A stretch of DNA of 64,000 bases, taken from positions 1 to 64,000 of the forward strand of contig DATMRF010000131.1 in the NCBI GenBank assembly GCA_035566435.1. Direction: 5' to 3'. Below the pieces are notes generated by a model. That model was given only the letters and a program-made list of their open reading frames with translations. It had not been told where the DNA came from and ran no database searches. The position numbers and the translations under genes are program-made. The DNA is from DATMRF01 sp035566435 (GTDB taxonomy: Bacteria; Verrucomicrobiota; Verrucomicrobiia; Limisphaerales; UBA8199). The number at the start of each line of letters is the position of its first letter. Positions within the stretch are counted from its first letter, which is position 1. Positions 17,890-26,077 of this stretch are shown here, one piece after another.

Positions 17890-19284
17890 TCAGACCTCCA
17901 TCACTTGCTGATACTCGGGCACCATGACCTCGGCGCGAGGCCTCATAGCTTTCAAGGTTTCGCCAAAGGCCAGCGCCTGGGATTCTTCACCGTGAATGAC
18001 GGCGATTTTTTTGATGTCCCCCTGGATGGCTTCGACGTAGCGTCGCAGCTCGTTCTTGTCGGCATGTCCTGAAAAGGAGTCGAGCGCGGCGATGCGGGCG
18101 CGCACCGGGTGGGGCTCGCCGAAGATATTGACCGGGTTGGTGCCGGAGAGGATTTGCGCGCCAAGGGTGTGCTCCGCGCAATAACCGATGAACAGGATCA
18201 GGTTGATCGGGTTGCCGATATTGTTGACGAGGTGATGGCGGATGCGGCCGGCTTCGGCCATACCCGAGGCGCTGATGATGATGGCGGGATCGCGAAGGTC
18301 ATTGAGCTTGCGCGACTGGGCGGCCTCGCGGATGTAGGTCAGGTTCTCCATGCCGAACGGATTCTCCTTCTCGCGGAGGAATTGATAGACGGTGTCGTTG
18401 AAGCACTCCGGATGGAGCCGGTACACTTCGGTCGCATTAACGCTCAAGGGGCTATCGACAAAGATCGGCACGCGGGCCAGTTGCCCGGCCAAGGTCAACT
18501 GGTGCAGCGTATAGACGATTTGCTGCGTCCGGCCCACTGAGAAGGAAGGGATGATGACTTTGCCTTTCTGGTTCAAGGTCTCGCGGACGAGTTTCCCGAC
18601 TTCATCGTTGGCGTGGCCTTTGGGCGTGTGTTCGCGGCCGCCATAGGTGCTTTCCACCTGAGAATAATCCACACCGTCCACCGGCACGGGGTCCCGCAGG
18701 ATGTCATCCTGTCCGCGCCCGACGTCGCCGCTGAACAGATACCGAAACTTTCGCCCGTTCTCGCGAATATCGAGCACGACCTGCGCCGAGCCCAAAATGT
18801 GGCCGGCATCGCGAAAAGTGACGGTCACGCCGTCGGCAATCGGAAATGGGCGGTCGTAGTTGACGCCGACAAACTGGCGAATCGCTTTGTCCGCATCCTG
18901 CGCGGTGTACAGCGGCTCGACGGGAGGCAGGCCCCGCTTGGCGCGCTTTTTTGAGACGAAGGCGGCGTCGTCGCGTTGGATCTCGGCGGAATCCTCAAGC
19001 ATGATGCTGGCGAGGTCGCGCGTGGCGAAGGTGCAGTAAATGTTGCCTTCGTACCCCTGGCGGCAAAGATTCGGCAGATTGCCGCAATGGTCGATATGCG
19101 CATGGCTGAGCACAACGCCGTCGAGTTGTTTCGGGTCGAAGGGGAAGTTGCGATTGCGCTCGATGGACTCCCCGCGCCGGCCCTGGAACAGCCCGCACTC
19201 GAGCAGCAACCTTTGCCCGTTTATCTCGAGTAGATAAAGCGAACCAGTTGTGGTCCGGGTCGCGCCGTAAAAGTGGACTCGCAT
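17890..19284 (-). CDS. MBL-fold hydrolase with beta-CASP domain
   Basis: 464 residues, cytoplasmic. Metallo-beta-lactamase motifs are complete: HAHIDHCG (residues ~60-67), a later metal-ligand His (DAGHILGSAQ) and SGDVGRG. The beta-CASP insertion and RMMBL C-terminus follow: PSFSVGRTQQI, ISASGMAEAGRI, GTNPVNIFG, FSGHADKNEL and AVIHGEESQA. This is the architecture of bacterial CPSF73-like proteins, which are usually RNA endo/exonucleases. RNA processing is the family expectation; the substrate is unknown. It is a single gene convergent with transketolase. Confidence 0.88.
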   Translation of the reverse strand: MRVHFYGATRTTTGSLYLLEINGQRLLLECGLFQGRRGESIERNRNFPFDPKQLDGVVLSHAHIDHCGNLPNLCRQGYEGNIYCTFATRDLASIMLEDSAEIQRDDAAFVSKKRAKRGLPPVEPLYTAQDADKAIRQFVGVNYDRPFPIADGVTVTFRDAGHILGSAQVVLDIRENGRKFRYLFSGDVGRGQDDILRDPVPVDGVDYSQVESTYGGREHTPKGHANDEVGKLVRETLNQKGKVIIPSFSVGRTQQIVYTLHQLTLAGQLARVPIFVDSPLSVNATEVYRLHPECFNDTVYQFLREKENPFGMENLTYIREAAQSRKLNDLRDPAIIISASGMAEAGRIRHHLVNNIGNPINLILFIGYCAEHTLGAQILSGTNPVNIFGEPHPVRARIAALDSFSGHADKNELRRYVEAIQGDIKKIAVIHGEESQALAFGETLKAMRPRAEVMVPEYQQVMEV

Positions 19285-19344
19285 GGGCGGTAGGATGCGG
19301 AGCAGGCGCGGAAAGTCGAGGGGGAAGGGGGCGGGGCCGGCGGG

Positions 19345-19475
19345 GCGTGGGAGCGTTGAAGCGCTAAAACGTGATCCGTGAAACGTGAAACGTGAAGAGT
19401 CAGATGGTTAAGCCGTCACCGAAGTCGATGTGCCAAACCCAAGCATTTTCACGTTTCACGTTTTAACGCCTTCGG
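19345..19475. repeat. Inverted cluster of CGTGAAA-type short repeats
   Basis: Positions 19347-19398 carry GCGTTGAAGCG, ACGTGATCCGTGAAACGTGAAACGTGAA-like units; 19446-19472 carry the complementary ACGTTTCACGTTTTAACGCC type. The two clusters can pair as an imperfect stem. The same two-sided pattern with a related unit is at 20225-20290. The remaining spacer 19476-19549 contains no gene. Confidence 0.55.
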
Positions 19476-19549
19476 ACGGGCCCAGCCCATCGCGCGAAAA
19501 CAAAGGTTGGACAATGCGACAAGGGAATTACTAAAGTGCAGCCTTTGAT

Positions 19550-19834
19550 ATGAGAAAGAGTTCATCAACGACGGTGTTGCTGGGTCTGCTGGTGATAAGC
19601 GCCCTGCTGTCTATAGGCTTCTTTTTAGGATCCGTATATGAAGAAAGGGAACTACGAAGCCTGCAGCCAAGCGCTGCGATGGTGAATAACAAACGCGCTT
19701 TCGTGGGCGCCCTTGCCGCCGAGGCCGCGGAGTACAGCAAGAAGAATCCGACCATCGATCCCATCCTGGAAGCCGTGGGCGTGAAGCCCGGCAAAGGAAA
19801 TCCCACTCCTGCAGCGAAAACCGCGACCAAATAG
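19550..19834 (+). CDS. Small single-pass membrane protein, paralogue A
   Basis: 94 residues. One N-terminal membrane helix at residues 9-28 (LLGLLVISALLSIGFFLG), then a short hydrophilic region. The C-terminal part (KKNPTIDPILEAVGVKPG, then Ala/Pro/Lys-rich tail) matches the corresponding part of the next gene (KKNPDFAPILAKYGVRPG plus a similar tail). The two genes are tandem paralogues 18 bp apart and probably cotranscribed. I know no family for them. The topology suggests a membrane anchor with a periplasmic or cytoplasmic helical tail. Confidence 0.7.
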   Translation: MRKSSSTTVLLGLLVISALLSIGFFLGSVYEERELRSLQPSAAMVNNKRAFVGALAAEAAEYSKKNPTIDPILEAVGVKPGKGNPTPAAKTATK

Positions 19835-19852
19835 CCCTATTTACCTTTGAAC

Positions 19853-20221
19853 ATGGATAACTTAGAAAACGCTCATTCCACACAGCCCGACCTAAATGAC
19901 TTGCGCGCGGAGTGCGCATCCTTACGCCAGTCGGTTTTTTCGCTGCTGGTCTTGCTCTTGGTCATTAGCGGCACGTTGAATGTTTATTTCCTGAGGCAAT
20001 TCCGTGTGACGAAAGCCGCAGTGGCGCAAGTTGCCTCAGTGGTTGCAGACTTTCAGAAAAACCAAGGTCCTGCAATCGACAACTTCCTCGCCAGGCTGGT
20101 CGAGTTTGAGAAGAAAAATCCGGACTTTGCGCCCATCCTGGCTAAGTACGGGGTTCGGCCAGGCTCTTCCACCGGCGCGCCACCCGCCACCGCGAACTCG
20201 CCCGCACCGGCCAAGAAATGA
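19853..20221 (+). CDS. Small single-pass membrane protein, paralogue B
   Basis: 122 residues from the ATG at 19853 (a TTG two codons earlier is also possible). A short N-terminal hydrophilic region, a membrane helix at about residues 30-50 (SVFSLLVLLLVISGTLNVYF), then an amphipathic helical stretch and the motif KKNPDFAPILAKYGVRPG followed by a Pro/Ala/Lys tail. It shares this tail organisation with paralogue A immediately upstream. Function unknown; presumably acts with paralogue A in the inner membrane. Confidence 0.75.
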   Translation: MDNLENAHSTQPDLNDLRAECASLRQSVFSLLVLLLVISGTLNVYFLRQFRVTKAAVAQVASVVADFQKNQGPAIDNFLARLVEFEKKNPDFAPILAKYGVRPGSSTGAPPATANSPAPAKK

Positions 20222-20290
20222 GACGTTGGAGCGTTGAAGCGTTAAACGAGGGAACGTTCGCGGGTTTTAACGTATTTAACGCCTTACGGG
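20222..20290. repeat. Inverted short-repeat pair (AGCGTT/AACGCC)
   Basis: GTTGGAGCGTTGAAGCGTTAAACG at the left is answered by the complementary GTTTTAACGTATTTAACGCC type at the right, within 69 bp between two convergent genes. It could form a bidirectional terminator-like hairpin, and it belongs to the same class as 19345-19475. Confidence 0.5.
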
Positions 20291-20707
20291 TCAGGCAGCC
20301 GGCTTTGCCAGCACCGTCAACAAACGCGTTCCGCAGGCGTAGCAAAAATTGGAGTGGGGCGGGCACGAATTGCCGCAACTGGGGCAATCCAGATGCGCGG
20401 CCGCATGGCGCCGGTGAATAATCAGGTTGCGGATGTAGGGGATCCAGGTGAAGGCGTAGGCGAAGATAAACACCGAGTCTTGGCGGTAAAACAAGGCGTA
20501 GCAAAGCAGCAGCAACGAACCCGCCAGGCTAAGCCACCAGAACGCCGCCGGGACCACGACTCGCTTCAGCCGCTCGGTGGCATACCACTGGACGAAGAAT
20601 CGCGAGAAAAAAACGGCGTTTCCCAGCCAGCCAACAACCTTCCACACGCTCCAGTCAACGCCCAGGAATTTGCCGCTGTGCCAGACCAAATTTGTCAGCC
20701 AATCCAT
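20291..20707 (-). CDS. LAB_N membrane domain fused to a zinc ribbon
   Basis: 138 residues. Residues 1-95 form the lipid-A-disaccharide-synthase N-terminal-like (LAB_N) domain with three membrane helices and the signature GWLGNAVFFSRFFVQWYATE. Stand-alone LAB_N proteins are about 90-100 residues and occur with lipid-modifying genes. Residues 107-126 add a zinc ribbon (CPSCGNSCPPHSNFCYACG), an unusual C-terminal extension. It is the last gene of the leftward run that includes mscS. Its role is unknown; envelope lipid modification is the family expectation. Confidence 0.8.
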   Translation of the reverse strand: MDWLTNLVWHSGKFLGVDWSVWKVVGWLGNAVFFSRFFVQWYATERLKRVVVPAAFWWLSLAGSLLLLCYALFYRQDSVFIFAYAFTWIPYIRNLIIHRRHAAAHLDCPSCGNSCPPHSNFCYACGTRLLTVLAKPAA

Positions 20708-20895
20708 AATTTAGCGTAGCTTAAAGAATCAGCGGCGAACGGGAAGCAAGAAAGGGAAAGGAGGCCGACGCGCAGCGGGCGGTAACGGAGTAATGGAGCG
20801 GTGGCTCTTTCGGGCATCGGGGAACCGGTCTGCCTGAGTGCCCTCCCTCCAACTATCCATTAATCCATCAAGCCAGCCTTGCGGGCTACTTCGGG

Positions 20896-22107
20896 TCAAG
20901 CCAGGGCGATTCCCTCGCGTTCAAACCGGTCCTTAACGGCGAGGTTCATCTCCTGCATGCCGGTCAGATACTTCTGGTAATCGGTGCCTTTCCACCAATG
21001 GACGATGAGGATGTTAACGCGGGCGCCGGCGAACTGGTTGAAGCTGACCCAGGCCTCCTGGGTGCCCTCGTGGCCGCGATAGATTTCCTGCAGCAAGGTG
21101 AGCGCCTGCTTGATTTTGGCGATGGGCAAGTCGGGCGCGAGGTTCAGGTTCATTGTGGTTTTGATAGTGGGGCGGCGGCTGAGGTTAGTGATGATGGAGT
21201 TGCCCATGGTCTTGTTAGGGATGGCGACCAGGTGCCCGTCCGGGTTGCGCAGCCGGGTGCTGCGCAAGCCTACCGCTTCGACGGCGCCCTCGGCGCCCTC
21301 GAGCTTGATGTGCTCGCCGACCCGGAAGGGCTTATCGACGAAAACCGAGACGGCGCCAAAGATGTTGGCGAGGGTGTCCTGTGCCGCCAAACCCACGGCG
21401 AGGCCGCCGATGGAGAGCGAAGCAATCGCAGCGGTGATGTTGATATCCAGGTTCTGAGCCGTGATGAGCAAGGCGACAATGATCACGAACGTGTTCAGAG
21501 TGATGCGCAGCGCGGAAAACAATTGGTGGTCGATTTTCTCGCCCTGGCCATGGCGCCGCCGCCAGGCGTCGAGCAACAGCTCGGTGACCTTCACCGCCAA
21601 ATACGTGAGCGAAGCGGCTACCACCAGGATCAAAGCCTTCGAGAGGTAGAGCTTGGCCCGCGGCGACCAATCGAAGATGCCCAGCCCAATGTTGAGCAAC
21701 ACGACGAACGCGATGACCTTGAGCGGGCCGTGGAGGAGCTCGAGCAGCAAATCGTCCAATTTGGTTTCCGTGCGCGATGCCAGTTTGCGCAACCAGATGC
21801 GGGCTACGAAATCGAGCAGCTTCGAGGCGTAAAACGCCAGGAGGATATAGACCAGCGAGGCGGCGTACTTCCAGAGCGGTTCGCCGAAGACGGATTGGTC
21901 GCGCAATAAAGGCAGGCGGTCGAGCCCGAACGTGAGCGGGTGCTCCTCCAAATGCTCGACCTTTTCCACCAGCGCCGAAGGCTGGTTGGTGGTTGCCAGC
22001 GAGAGTTTATTGGTGTTCGTCTGAGCGCTGGCCCAGAGGCTCCAGGCGAGGGTGAAAACGAAGAACAACAGCCCCGCGCGAAACGCCGTCTCGAACTTCA
22101 GTTTCAT
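20896..22107 (-). CDS. MscS-family mechanosensitive ion channel
   Basis: 403 residues. N-terminal signal-like helix (residues 10-28), then four membrane helices. The pore-lining helix and MscS signature are clear: IASLSIGGLAVGLAAQDTLAN at about 228-248, followed by the beta domain (VDKPFRVGEHIKLEGAEGAVEAVGLRSTRLRNPDG) and an alpha/beta C-terminus. It releases solutes on hypo-osmotic shock, in the inner membrane. The start lies 3 bp after the thiS stop, so the two genes are probably cotranscribed despite unrelated roles. Confidence 0.9.
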   Translation of the reverse strand: MKLKFETAFRAGLLFFVFTLAWSLWASAQTNTNKLSLATTNQPSALVEKVEHLEEHPLTFGLDRLPLLRDQSVFGEPLWKYAASLVYILLAFYASKLLDFVARIWLRKLASRTETKLDDLLLELLHGPLKVIAFVVLLNIGLGIFDWSPRAKLYLSKALILVVAASLTYLAVKVTELLLDAWRRRHGQGEKIDHQLFSALRITLNTFVIIVALLITAQNLDINITAAIASLSIGGLAVGLAAQDTLANIFGAVSVFVDKPFRVGEHIKLEGAEGAVEAVGLRSTRLRNPDGHLVAIPNKTMGNSIITNLSRRPTIKTTMNLNLAPDLPIAKIKQALTLLQEIYRGHEGTQEAWVSFNQFAGARVNILIVHWWKGTDYQKYLTGMQEMNLAVKDRFEREGIALA

Positions 22108-22110
22108 GAC

Positions 22111-22320
22111 TCACCCTCCGGCAACAATCTTGACGATTTCCAGCCGGTCGCCTTCCCGCACCTGCCGGTGCGCAAACTCCGAAGGCGCCACCGCCTCACC
22201 GTTGTGCTCGACCACCACGCTCCGTGGCAAGAGCTTCTGCGCGAGCAGGAACTCCTCGAGGGAACAGGGAATCCCAGCCAGCACTTCCTGCCCGTTGGCA
22301 ATGACTGCTCCGCTGCTCAT
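22111..22320 (-). CDS. thiS: Sulfur carrier protein ThiS
   Basis: 69 residues, the normal length for ThiS, with the beta-grasp pattern (VIANGQEV, LEEFLLAQKL, VVVEHNGEAV, REGDRLEIVKIV) and the essential C-terminal Gly-Gly that is adenylated and thiocarboxylated. It supplies sulfur for the thiazole half of thiamine. It lies 80 bp downstream of thiH. thiG, the thiazole synthase that usually sits between them, is absent from the window. Confidence 0.88.
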   Translation of the reverse strand: MSSGAVIANGQEVLAGIPCSLEEFLLAQKLLPRSVVVEHNGEAVAPSEFAHRQVREGDRLEIVKIVAGG

Positions 22321-22400
22321 TCAAAATTCAGCGTCCTGGGTTCTTTCGCCATTCGCCCCTGTCATTCCGCACGCAGAATTCTGGATTTTGCACTCTGCAT

Positions 22401-23594
22401 TCAGATGGTGAACGCCGCATCCCAGTCCTTCCACACAGGTTCATAGCCCAGTCGTCGAATCCGCTCGGCGACTTCATAGGGGGAGCGTTCGTCGGCGATA
22501 TGAAACTGTTCGGTGGCGTGCGCACTCTTGCCGTTGCCGGCCCATTCGCTGGCGCCCAGCTCGACGATCCGGCCCCGCTCGGTATGATGCAGGCTCTCTT
22601 TGCCGGCGCCGGTGTATCCGCCTGGCTCGGTATGGCTGCCGGCGCTCATCAGGGTGATCCCCAGCGGGATTAAACCGTCCCGCAGCCTGGGCGATTCGCG
22701 GGTGGAGAGCACCAGGCCGACATCCGGAAACATGACCCGAAATGCGCACACGAGTTGGACCATCTCGCGGTCGCTCATGTGCGTCAGCGGCTGGAACTCC
22801 CCGGCGCAGGGTCGTAAGCGTGGGAGGGAGATGGTAAGGGAGGCCTTCCAGCAGTGGCGCAACAGGTAGGCCGCGTGAGCGGCGACACACAAAGCTTCGA
22901 AGCGCCAGTCGGCCAATCCGTAAAGCGCGCCGATGCCCAGGCGGCGGAATCCAGCGGCGTAACCCCGCTCGGCGGTTTCGAGCCGCCACGCAAAATTCCG
23001 CTTAGGACCCGCGGTATGCATCTCCGCATACGTTCTGCGGTCGTAGGTTTCCTGGTACACCACCAGGCCCTCGGCCCCGGCGCGCACCAGCGGCCGGTAA
23101 GCTTCCGTTTCCATCGGGCCGATCTCGAGCGAGACGCTGGGTGTAACCTCATGCAGCGCGCCGACGCATTCGGCCAGGTAGGCATCAGAAACGAATTTCG
23201 GATGCTCGCCGGAGACCAGCAGGATATTGCGGAATCCCTGCGCCAGCAGCGCCTCGGCCTCCCGCCTGGTTTCCTCCACGCTCAGCGTGACACGCAGAAT
23301 AGCGTTGTCCCGCGAGAAGCCGCAGTACCTGCAGTTGTTGATGCATTCATTGGAAAGATAGAGTGGCGCAAACAACCGGATGACCTTGCCGAACCGTTGT
23401 TGGGTCAGTTGCCGCGCCCGGCACCCAAGCAGCTCGAGCAACTCTGCCGCGGCGGGCGAAATCAAGTGGGCGAAATCGGTCAGGTCCGGAGCAGCCCGGC
23501 CGAGGCTCGCGCGCGCGGCCGCGGTCGAAGCGGACGCCGCCCGGCGCACCAGCGCGGACAGCGGCAGCGAATCAAACTCAGTGGCGAAGCTCAC
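22401..23594 (-). CDS. thiH: 2-iminoacetate synthase ThiH (radical SAM)
   Basis: 397 residues. Radical SAM cluster CINNCRYCGF (CxxxCxxC) at about residues 83-92, followed by the ThiH-type motifs SGEHPKFVSDAYL, EIGPMETEAYRPL and GIGALYGLADWRFEA. The C-terminal biotin/thiamine-synthase-associated region is present (SAGSHTEPGGYTG). It cleaves tyrosine to 2-iminoacetate (dehydroglycine) and p-cresol for thiazole assembly. Neighbour thiS supports the role. No TPP riboswitch could be recognised upstream. Confidence 0.9.
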   Translation of the reverse strand: MSFATEFDSLPLSALVRRAASASTAAARASLGRAAPDLTDFAHLISPAAAELLELLGCRARQLTQQRFGKVIRLFAPLYLSNECINNCRYCGFSRDNAILRVTLSVEETRREAEALLAQGFRNILLVSGEHPKFVSDAYLAECVGALHEVTPSVSLEIGPMETEAYRPLVRAGAEGLVVYQETYDRRTYAEMHTAGPKRNFAWRLETAERGYAAGFRRLGIGALYGLADWRFEALCVAAHAAYLLRHCWKASLTISLPRLRPCAGEFQPLTHMSDREMVQLVCAFRVMFPDVGLVLSTRESPRLRDGLIPLGITLMSAGSHTEPGGYTGAGKESLHHTERGRIVELGASEWAGNGKSAHATEQFHIADERSPYEVAERIRRLGYEPVWKDWDAAFTI

Positions 23595-23656
23595 CTTGAA
23601 AAAGTAGCAAACGCAGGCGGAATGTCGAGATGGGGCGAACGTCGTAAACGTCGAGA

Positions 23657-25183
23657 CTACCGGACCACAAACTTTCGGTGCCGCCCAAACACCTCGCGCA
23701 GCGACCCTGACAATTCATCCTGGAGCGCCTGTAGCTCGCGATACACCGCGGCGTTTTTCGAGTCAGGCAGGGCCGTTTCCTCGGAGCTCAATTCAACGAA
23801 CTGATCGGTGAGGTCGCTAATGGAGACCTTCTCGCCCTGTCGCAGACGCCAGCACCAGAGCGCCTGTAATGCGGCACCGAAAGCGGCGCCTTCGCTGACT
23901 TTGAGGGTGACCACTTCCGTGTCAAAGGCATCCGCCATGATTTGGCGCCAGACTTTCGACTTGGCGCCGCCACCGGTCGCCCGGATTTGGGTCGGTTTGA
24001 CCCCCAATTCGGCCAGGCGGCGCAAGCCATAGTTCATGCCCAGCGTCACGCCTTCCATGGCGGCACGCGCGAAGTAGCCGGCTTCGAAGGTTTTCTTGTT
24101 TACCCCGAACCAGACACCGGTACCGTCCGGCACGTTGGGGGTGCGCTCCCCTTCGAAGTAGGGCAGCAACAACAGGCCGTTCGCGCCCGCAGGCACCCGG
24201 GCGGATTCGGCGGCGTATTTTTCGTACGTCCACCCGAAGTCCTCGCGGACCATCTCGGTGGCGACAGTGACGTTCATCGTGCAGAGCAATGGCAGCCAGC
24301 GATTGGTCGAGTCGCAAAAGGCAGCGATCTCGCCTTGAGGGTCCACAACCGGCTGTTCGGCGCAGGCGTAGATCGTGCCGCTGGTGCCGAAACTGGCGGT
24401 GATGACACCGGCGCGAGTGTTGCCGGTGCCGATGGCGCCCATCATGTTATCGCCGCCGCCGGCGCTCACGAGCACGCCGGGCAGGAGGTCGAGTAACTTG
24501 GCGGTGGCCGGCTGGAGCATGCCAGCCGGACGATCGCTTCCGATCAAAGGCGGGAGTTTGCCGGCGAGCTCCGGGTCGATGGCCTCGAGGATAGGGCCGG
24601 CCCATTTGCGTTTGCGGACGTCGAACAGCGCGGTGCCGCTGGCGTCGCCGTATTCCATGACCTTCTCGCCGGTGAGCCAGGAATTGAGGTAATCATGGGG
24701 TAAAAGGACGGTGGCGAGGCGTTTGTAGTTCTCTGGCTCGTGTTTCTTGAGCCACAGGATTTTGGAGGCGGTAAAACCAGGCAGCACCGCATTACCCAGC
24801 AGGCGGATGGTCTTTTTGAATCCGCCGACCTTTTCCATGATTTCGTCGCACTCCACGGCCGTCGAAGTGTCGCACCAGAGCTTCGCCGGCCGGATTACCT
24901 CGCCTTTGGCGTCGAGGGGGACGAAGCCGTGCTGTTGGCCGCTGACTCCGATGGCCTTGACCTCGGCGGCCACCGCTTTCGCCTGGCGCAGCGCGCGGCG
25001 TATCCCACTGGCGGTAGCGTCCCGCCAGGTGTGGGGATGCTGTTCCTTCGCGCCCGGAGGCAGGCCCGGAATCAAGTCGTACTCCTGCGCCGCCGACGCG
25101 AGGACCTTGCCGTCACGGGCGTCCACGACCAGGACCTTGGTGGATTGGGTACCGCTGTCGATGCCGACTATGAGTGTGCGCAT
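23657..25183 (-). CDS. xylB: Xylulokinase
   Basis: 508 residues, FGGY carbohydrate kinase. N-terminal phosphate-binding loop GIDSGTQSTKVLVVD, substrate region GVSGQQHGFVPLD, WCDTSTAVECDEI, and the C-terminal ATP site RATGGGAKSKVWRQIMAD and EGAAFGAALQAL. These fit xylulokinase rather than glycerol or gluconate kinase. It phosphorylates D-xylulose to xylulose 5-phosphate, which feeds the transketolase 8 kb away. First gene of the leftward run xylB-thiH-thiS-mscS-LAB_N. Confidence 0.88.
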   Translation of the reverse strand: MRTLIVGIDSGTQSTKVLVVDARDGKVLASAAQEYDLIPGLPPGAKEQHPHTWRDATASGIRRALRQAKAVAAEVKAIGVSGQQHGFVPLDAKGEVIRPAKLWCDTSTAVECDEIMEKVGGFKKTIRLLGNAVLPGFTASKILWLKKHEPENYKRLATVLLPHDYLNSWLTGEKVMEYGDASGTALFDVRKRKWAGPILEAIDPELAGKLPPLIGSDRPAGMLQPATAKLLDLLPGVLVSAGGGDNMMGAIGTGNTRAGVITASFGTSGTIYACAEQPVVDPQGEIAAFCDSTNRWLPLLCTMNVTVATEMVREDFGWTYEKYAAESARVPAGANGLLLLPYFEGERTPNVPDGTGVWFGVNKKTFEAGYFARAAMEGVTLGMNYGLRRLAELGVKPTQIRATGGGAKSKVWRQIMADAFDTEVVTLKVSEGAAFGAALQALWCWRLRQGEKVSISDLTDQFVELSSEETALPDSKNAAVYRELQALQDELSGSLREVFGRHRKFVVR

Positions 25184-25283
25184 GGTTTTCTTGTGGCTTA
25201 ACGCCGCGCCAAGGAATAACAGAGGAGGGAACTCTGTCCACCCTGGAGTTGGGCCCGAGCGAGGATTTGACGTTCCAGGCCGC

Positions 25284-25298
25284 GTAAGATAAGCTTAC
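25284..25298 (+). promoter_or_regulatory. Short inverted repeat upstream of the antitoxin gene
   Basis: GTAAG-ATAAG-CTTAC is an inverted repeat with 5-bp arms, ending 4 bp before the antitoxin ATG at 25303. AbrB/MazE antitoxins normally autorepress by binding such sites, so it is a reasonable operator candidate, from position and symmetry only. Confidence 0.35.
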
Positions 25299-25302
25299 AC
25301 CC

Positions 25303-25578
25303 ATGACGACGACGATCAGTGTCTCGACCAAGCGACAGGTGGTCCTGCCGAAGAATTTTTGCGACCGCAAAAAAATCAGACCCGGAACCGCCCTCCGGGT
25401 TACCGAGGTTGGCGGAGGGCTTTATGTTACCCCGGTCCCCGATCCCACCGAGCGAGAGTTAAAGAAAGTCATCGCTAGCGCCGGTTCCCTCAGACGGCAC
25501 CAAACGGCGGCGGAAGAAGAGTTGGTGCAGAAAGTAGTTGAAGACTATCGAACGGAAAAGCGGCCGCGCCGGCGATGA
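25303..25578 (+). CDS. AbrB/MazE-family antitoxin
   Basis: 91 residues. The N-terminal SpoVT-AbrB DNA-binding domain (residues 1-45) contains VSTKRQVVLPKNFCDRKKIR and GTALRVTEVGGGLYVTP. The C-terminal half is charged and probably wraps the toxin. The stop overlaps the toxin ATG by 4 bp (ATGA), the classic translational coupling of antitoxin-toxin pairs. Likely autoregulatory. Confidence 0.85.
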   Translation: MTTTISVSTKRQVVLPKNFCDRKKIRPGTALRVTEVGGGLYVTPVPDPTERELKKVIASAGSLRRHQTAAEEELVQKVVEDYRTEKRPRRR

Positions 25579-25934
25579 ACGTCGTGGCTGACACGAACGT
25601 TGTCGTTTCCGCTATCTTCTGGCCGGGCGAATCGAGGGCGTGTCTGGCCCTGTGGGCCAAAAGACGATTTCACCTCGCAGTCAGTGTTTCCCTGCTTGAG
25701 GAATATTCTGAAGTGGCCCACCGGGTCGCGCGGCAATTTCCCCAGGTTCATCCGGAGCCATGGCTGAATTGGATCGAGTTGAAGGCCAAGGTCTATCCGT
25801 CAGCCCTACTGGGGAAGCGGCGCAGTCGGGATCCTGACGACGATCCGGTTCTTGCGTGCGCGCTGGGTAGCGGCTCTAAGTTGGTTCTCTCAAAGGATCA
25901 GGATCTGTTGATCCTGCAAAAGCCGATCTGTTGA
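25575..25934 (+). CDS. PIN-domain toxin with a C-terminus truncated by tandem duplication
   Basis: 119 residues. The PIN fold acidic residues are visible: D6 in VADTNVVVSAIFWPGES, E42/E43 (LLEEYSEV) and the RDPDDDPVLACAL segment, then KLVLSKDQDLL. Such toxins are Mg-dependent ribonucleases. A 23-bp segment is exactly duplicated (25902-25924 and 25925-25947). Removing one copy restores a frame to 26005 with a canonical PIN C-terminus (FGIQIMTPRQFLMRFKAR), giving a 135-residue ancestor. The present protein loses the last strand/helix and gains a premature stop. The catalytic residues precede the break, so residual activity is possible. Confidence 0.85.
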   Translation: MNVVADTNVVVSAIFWPGESRACLALWAKRRFHLAVSVSLLEEYSEVAHRVARQFPQVHPEPWLNWIELKAKVYPSALLGKRRSRDPDDDPVLACALGSGSKLVLSKDQDLLILQKPIC

Positions 25935-25947
25935 TCCTGCAAAAGCC
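25902..25947 (+). repeat. 23-bp exact tandem duplication inside the PIN toxin gene
   Basis: Two adjacent identical 23-bp copies, 25902-25924 and 25925-25947. Because 23 is not a multiple of three, the second copy shifts the frame into a TGA at 25932-25934. Precise deletion of one copy restores the full-length reading frame, so this could be a recent inactivating slip or a reversible one. Confidence 0.9.
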
Positions 25948-26077
25948 GTTCGGCATCCAGATAATGACACCGCGCCAGTTTTTGATGCGCTTCAAGGCGA
26001 GGTAGCGCGCAGTTTATCCCATTCTTGCGAATAAATTTCAGGTTTCGGAATCCTAGCTGCGGGTTTAGAAGTACCGT

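Noticed and set aside
23595..23656. TPP riboswitch ahead of thiH
   Set aside because: The spacer is too short and has none of the conserved CTGAGA or ACCTGA elements.
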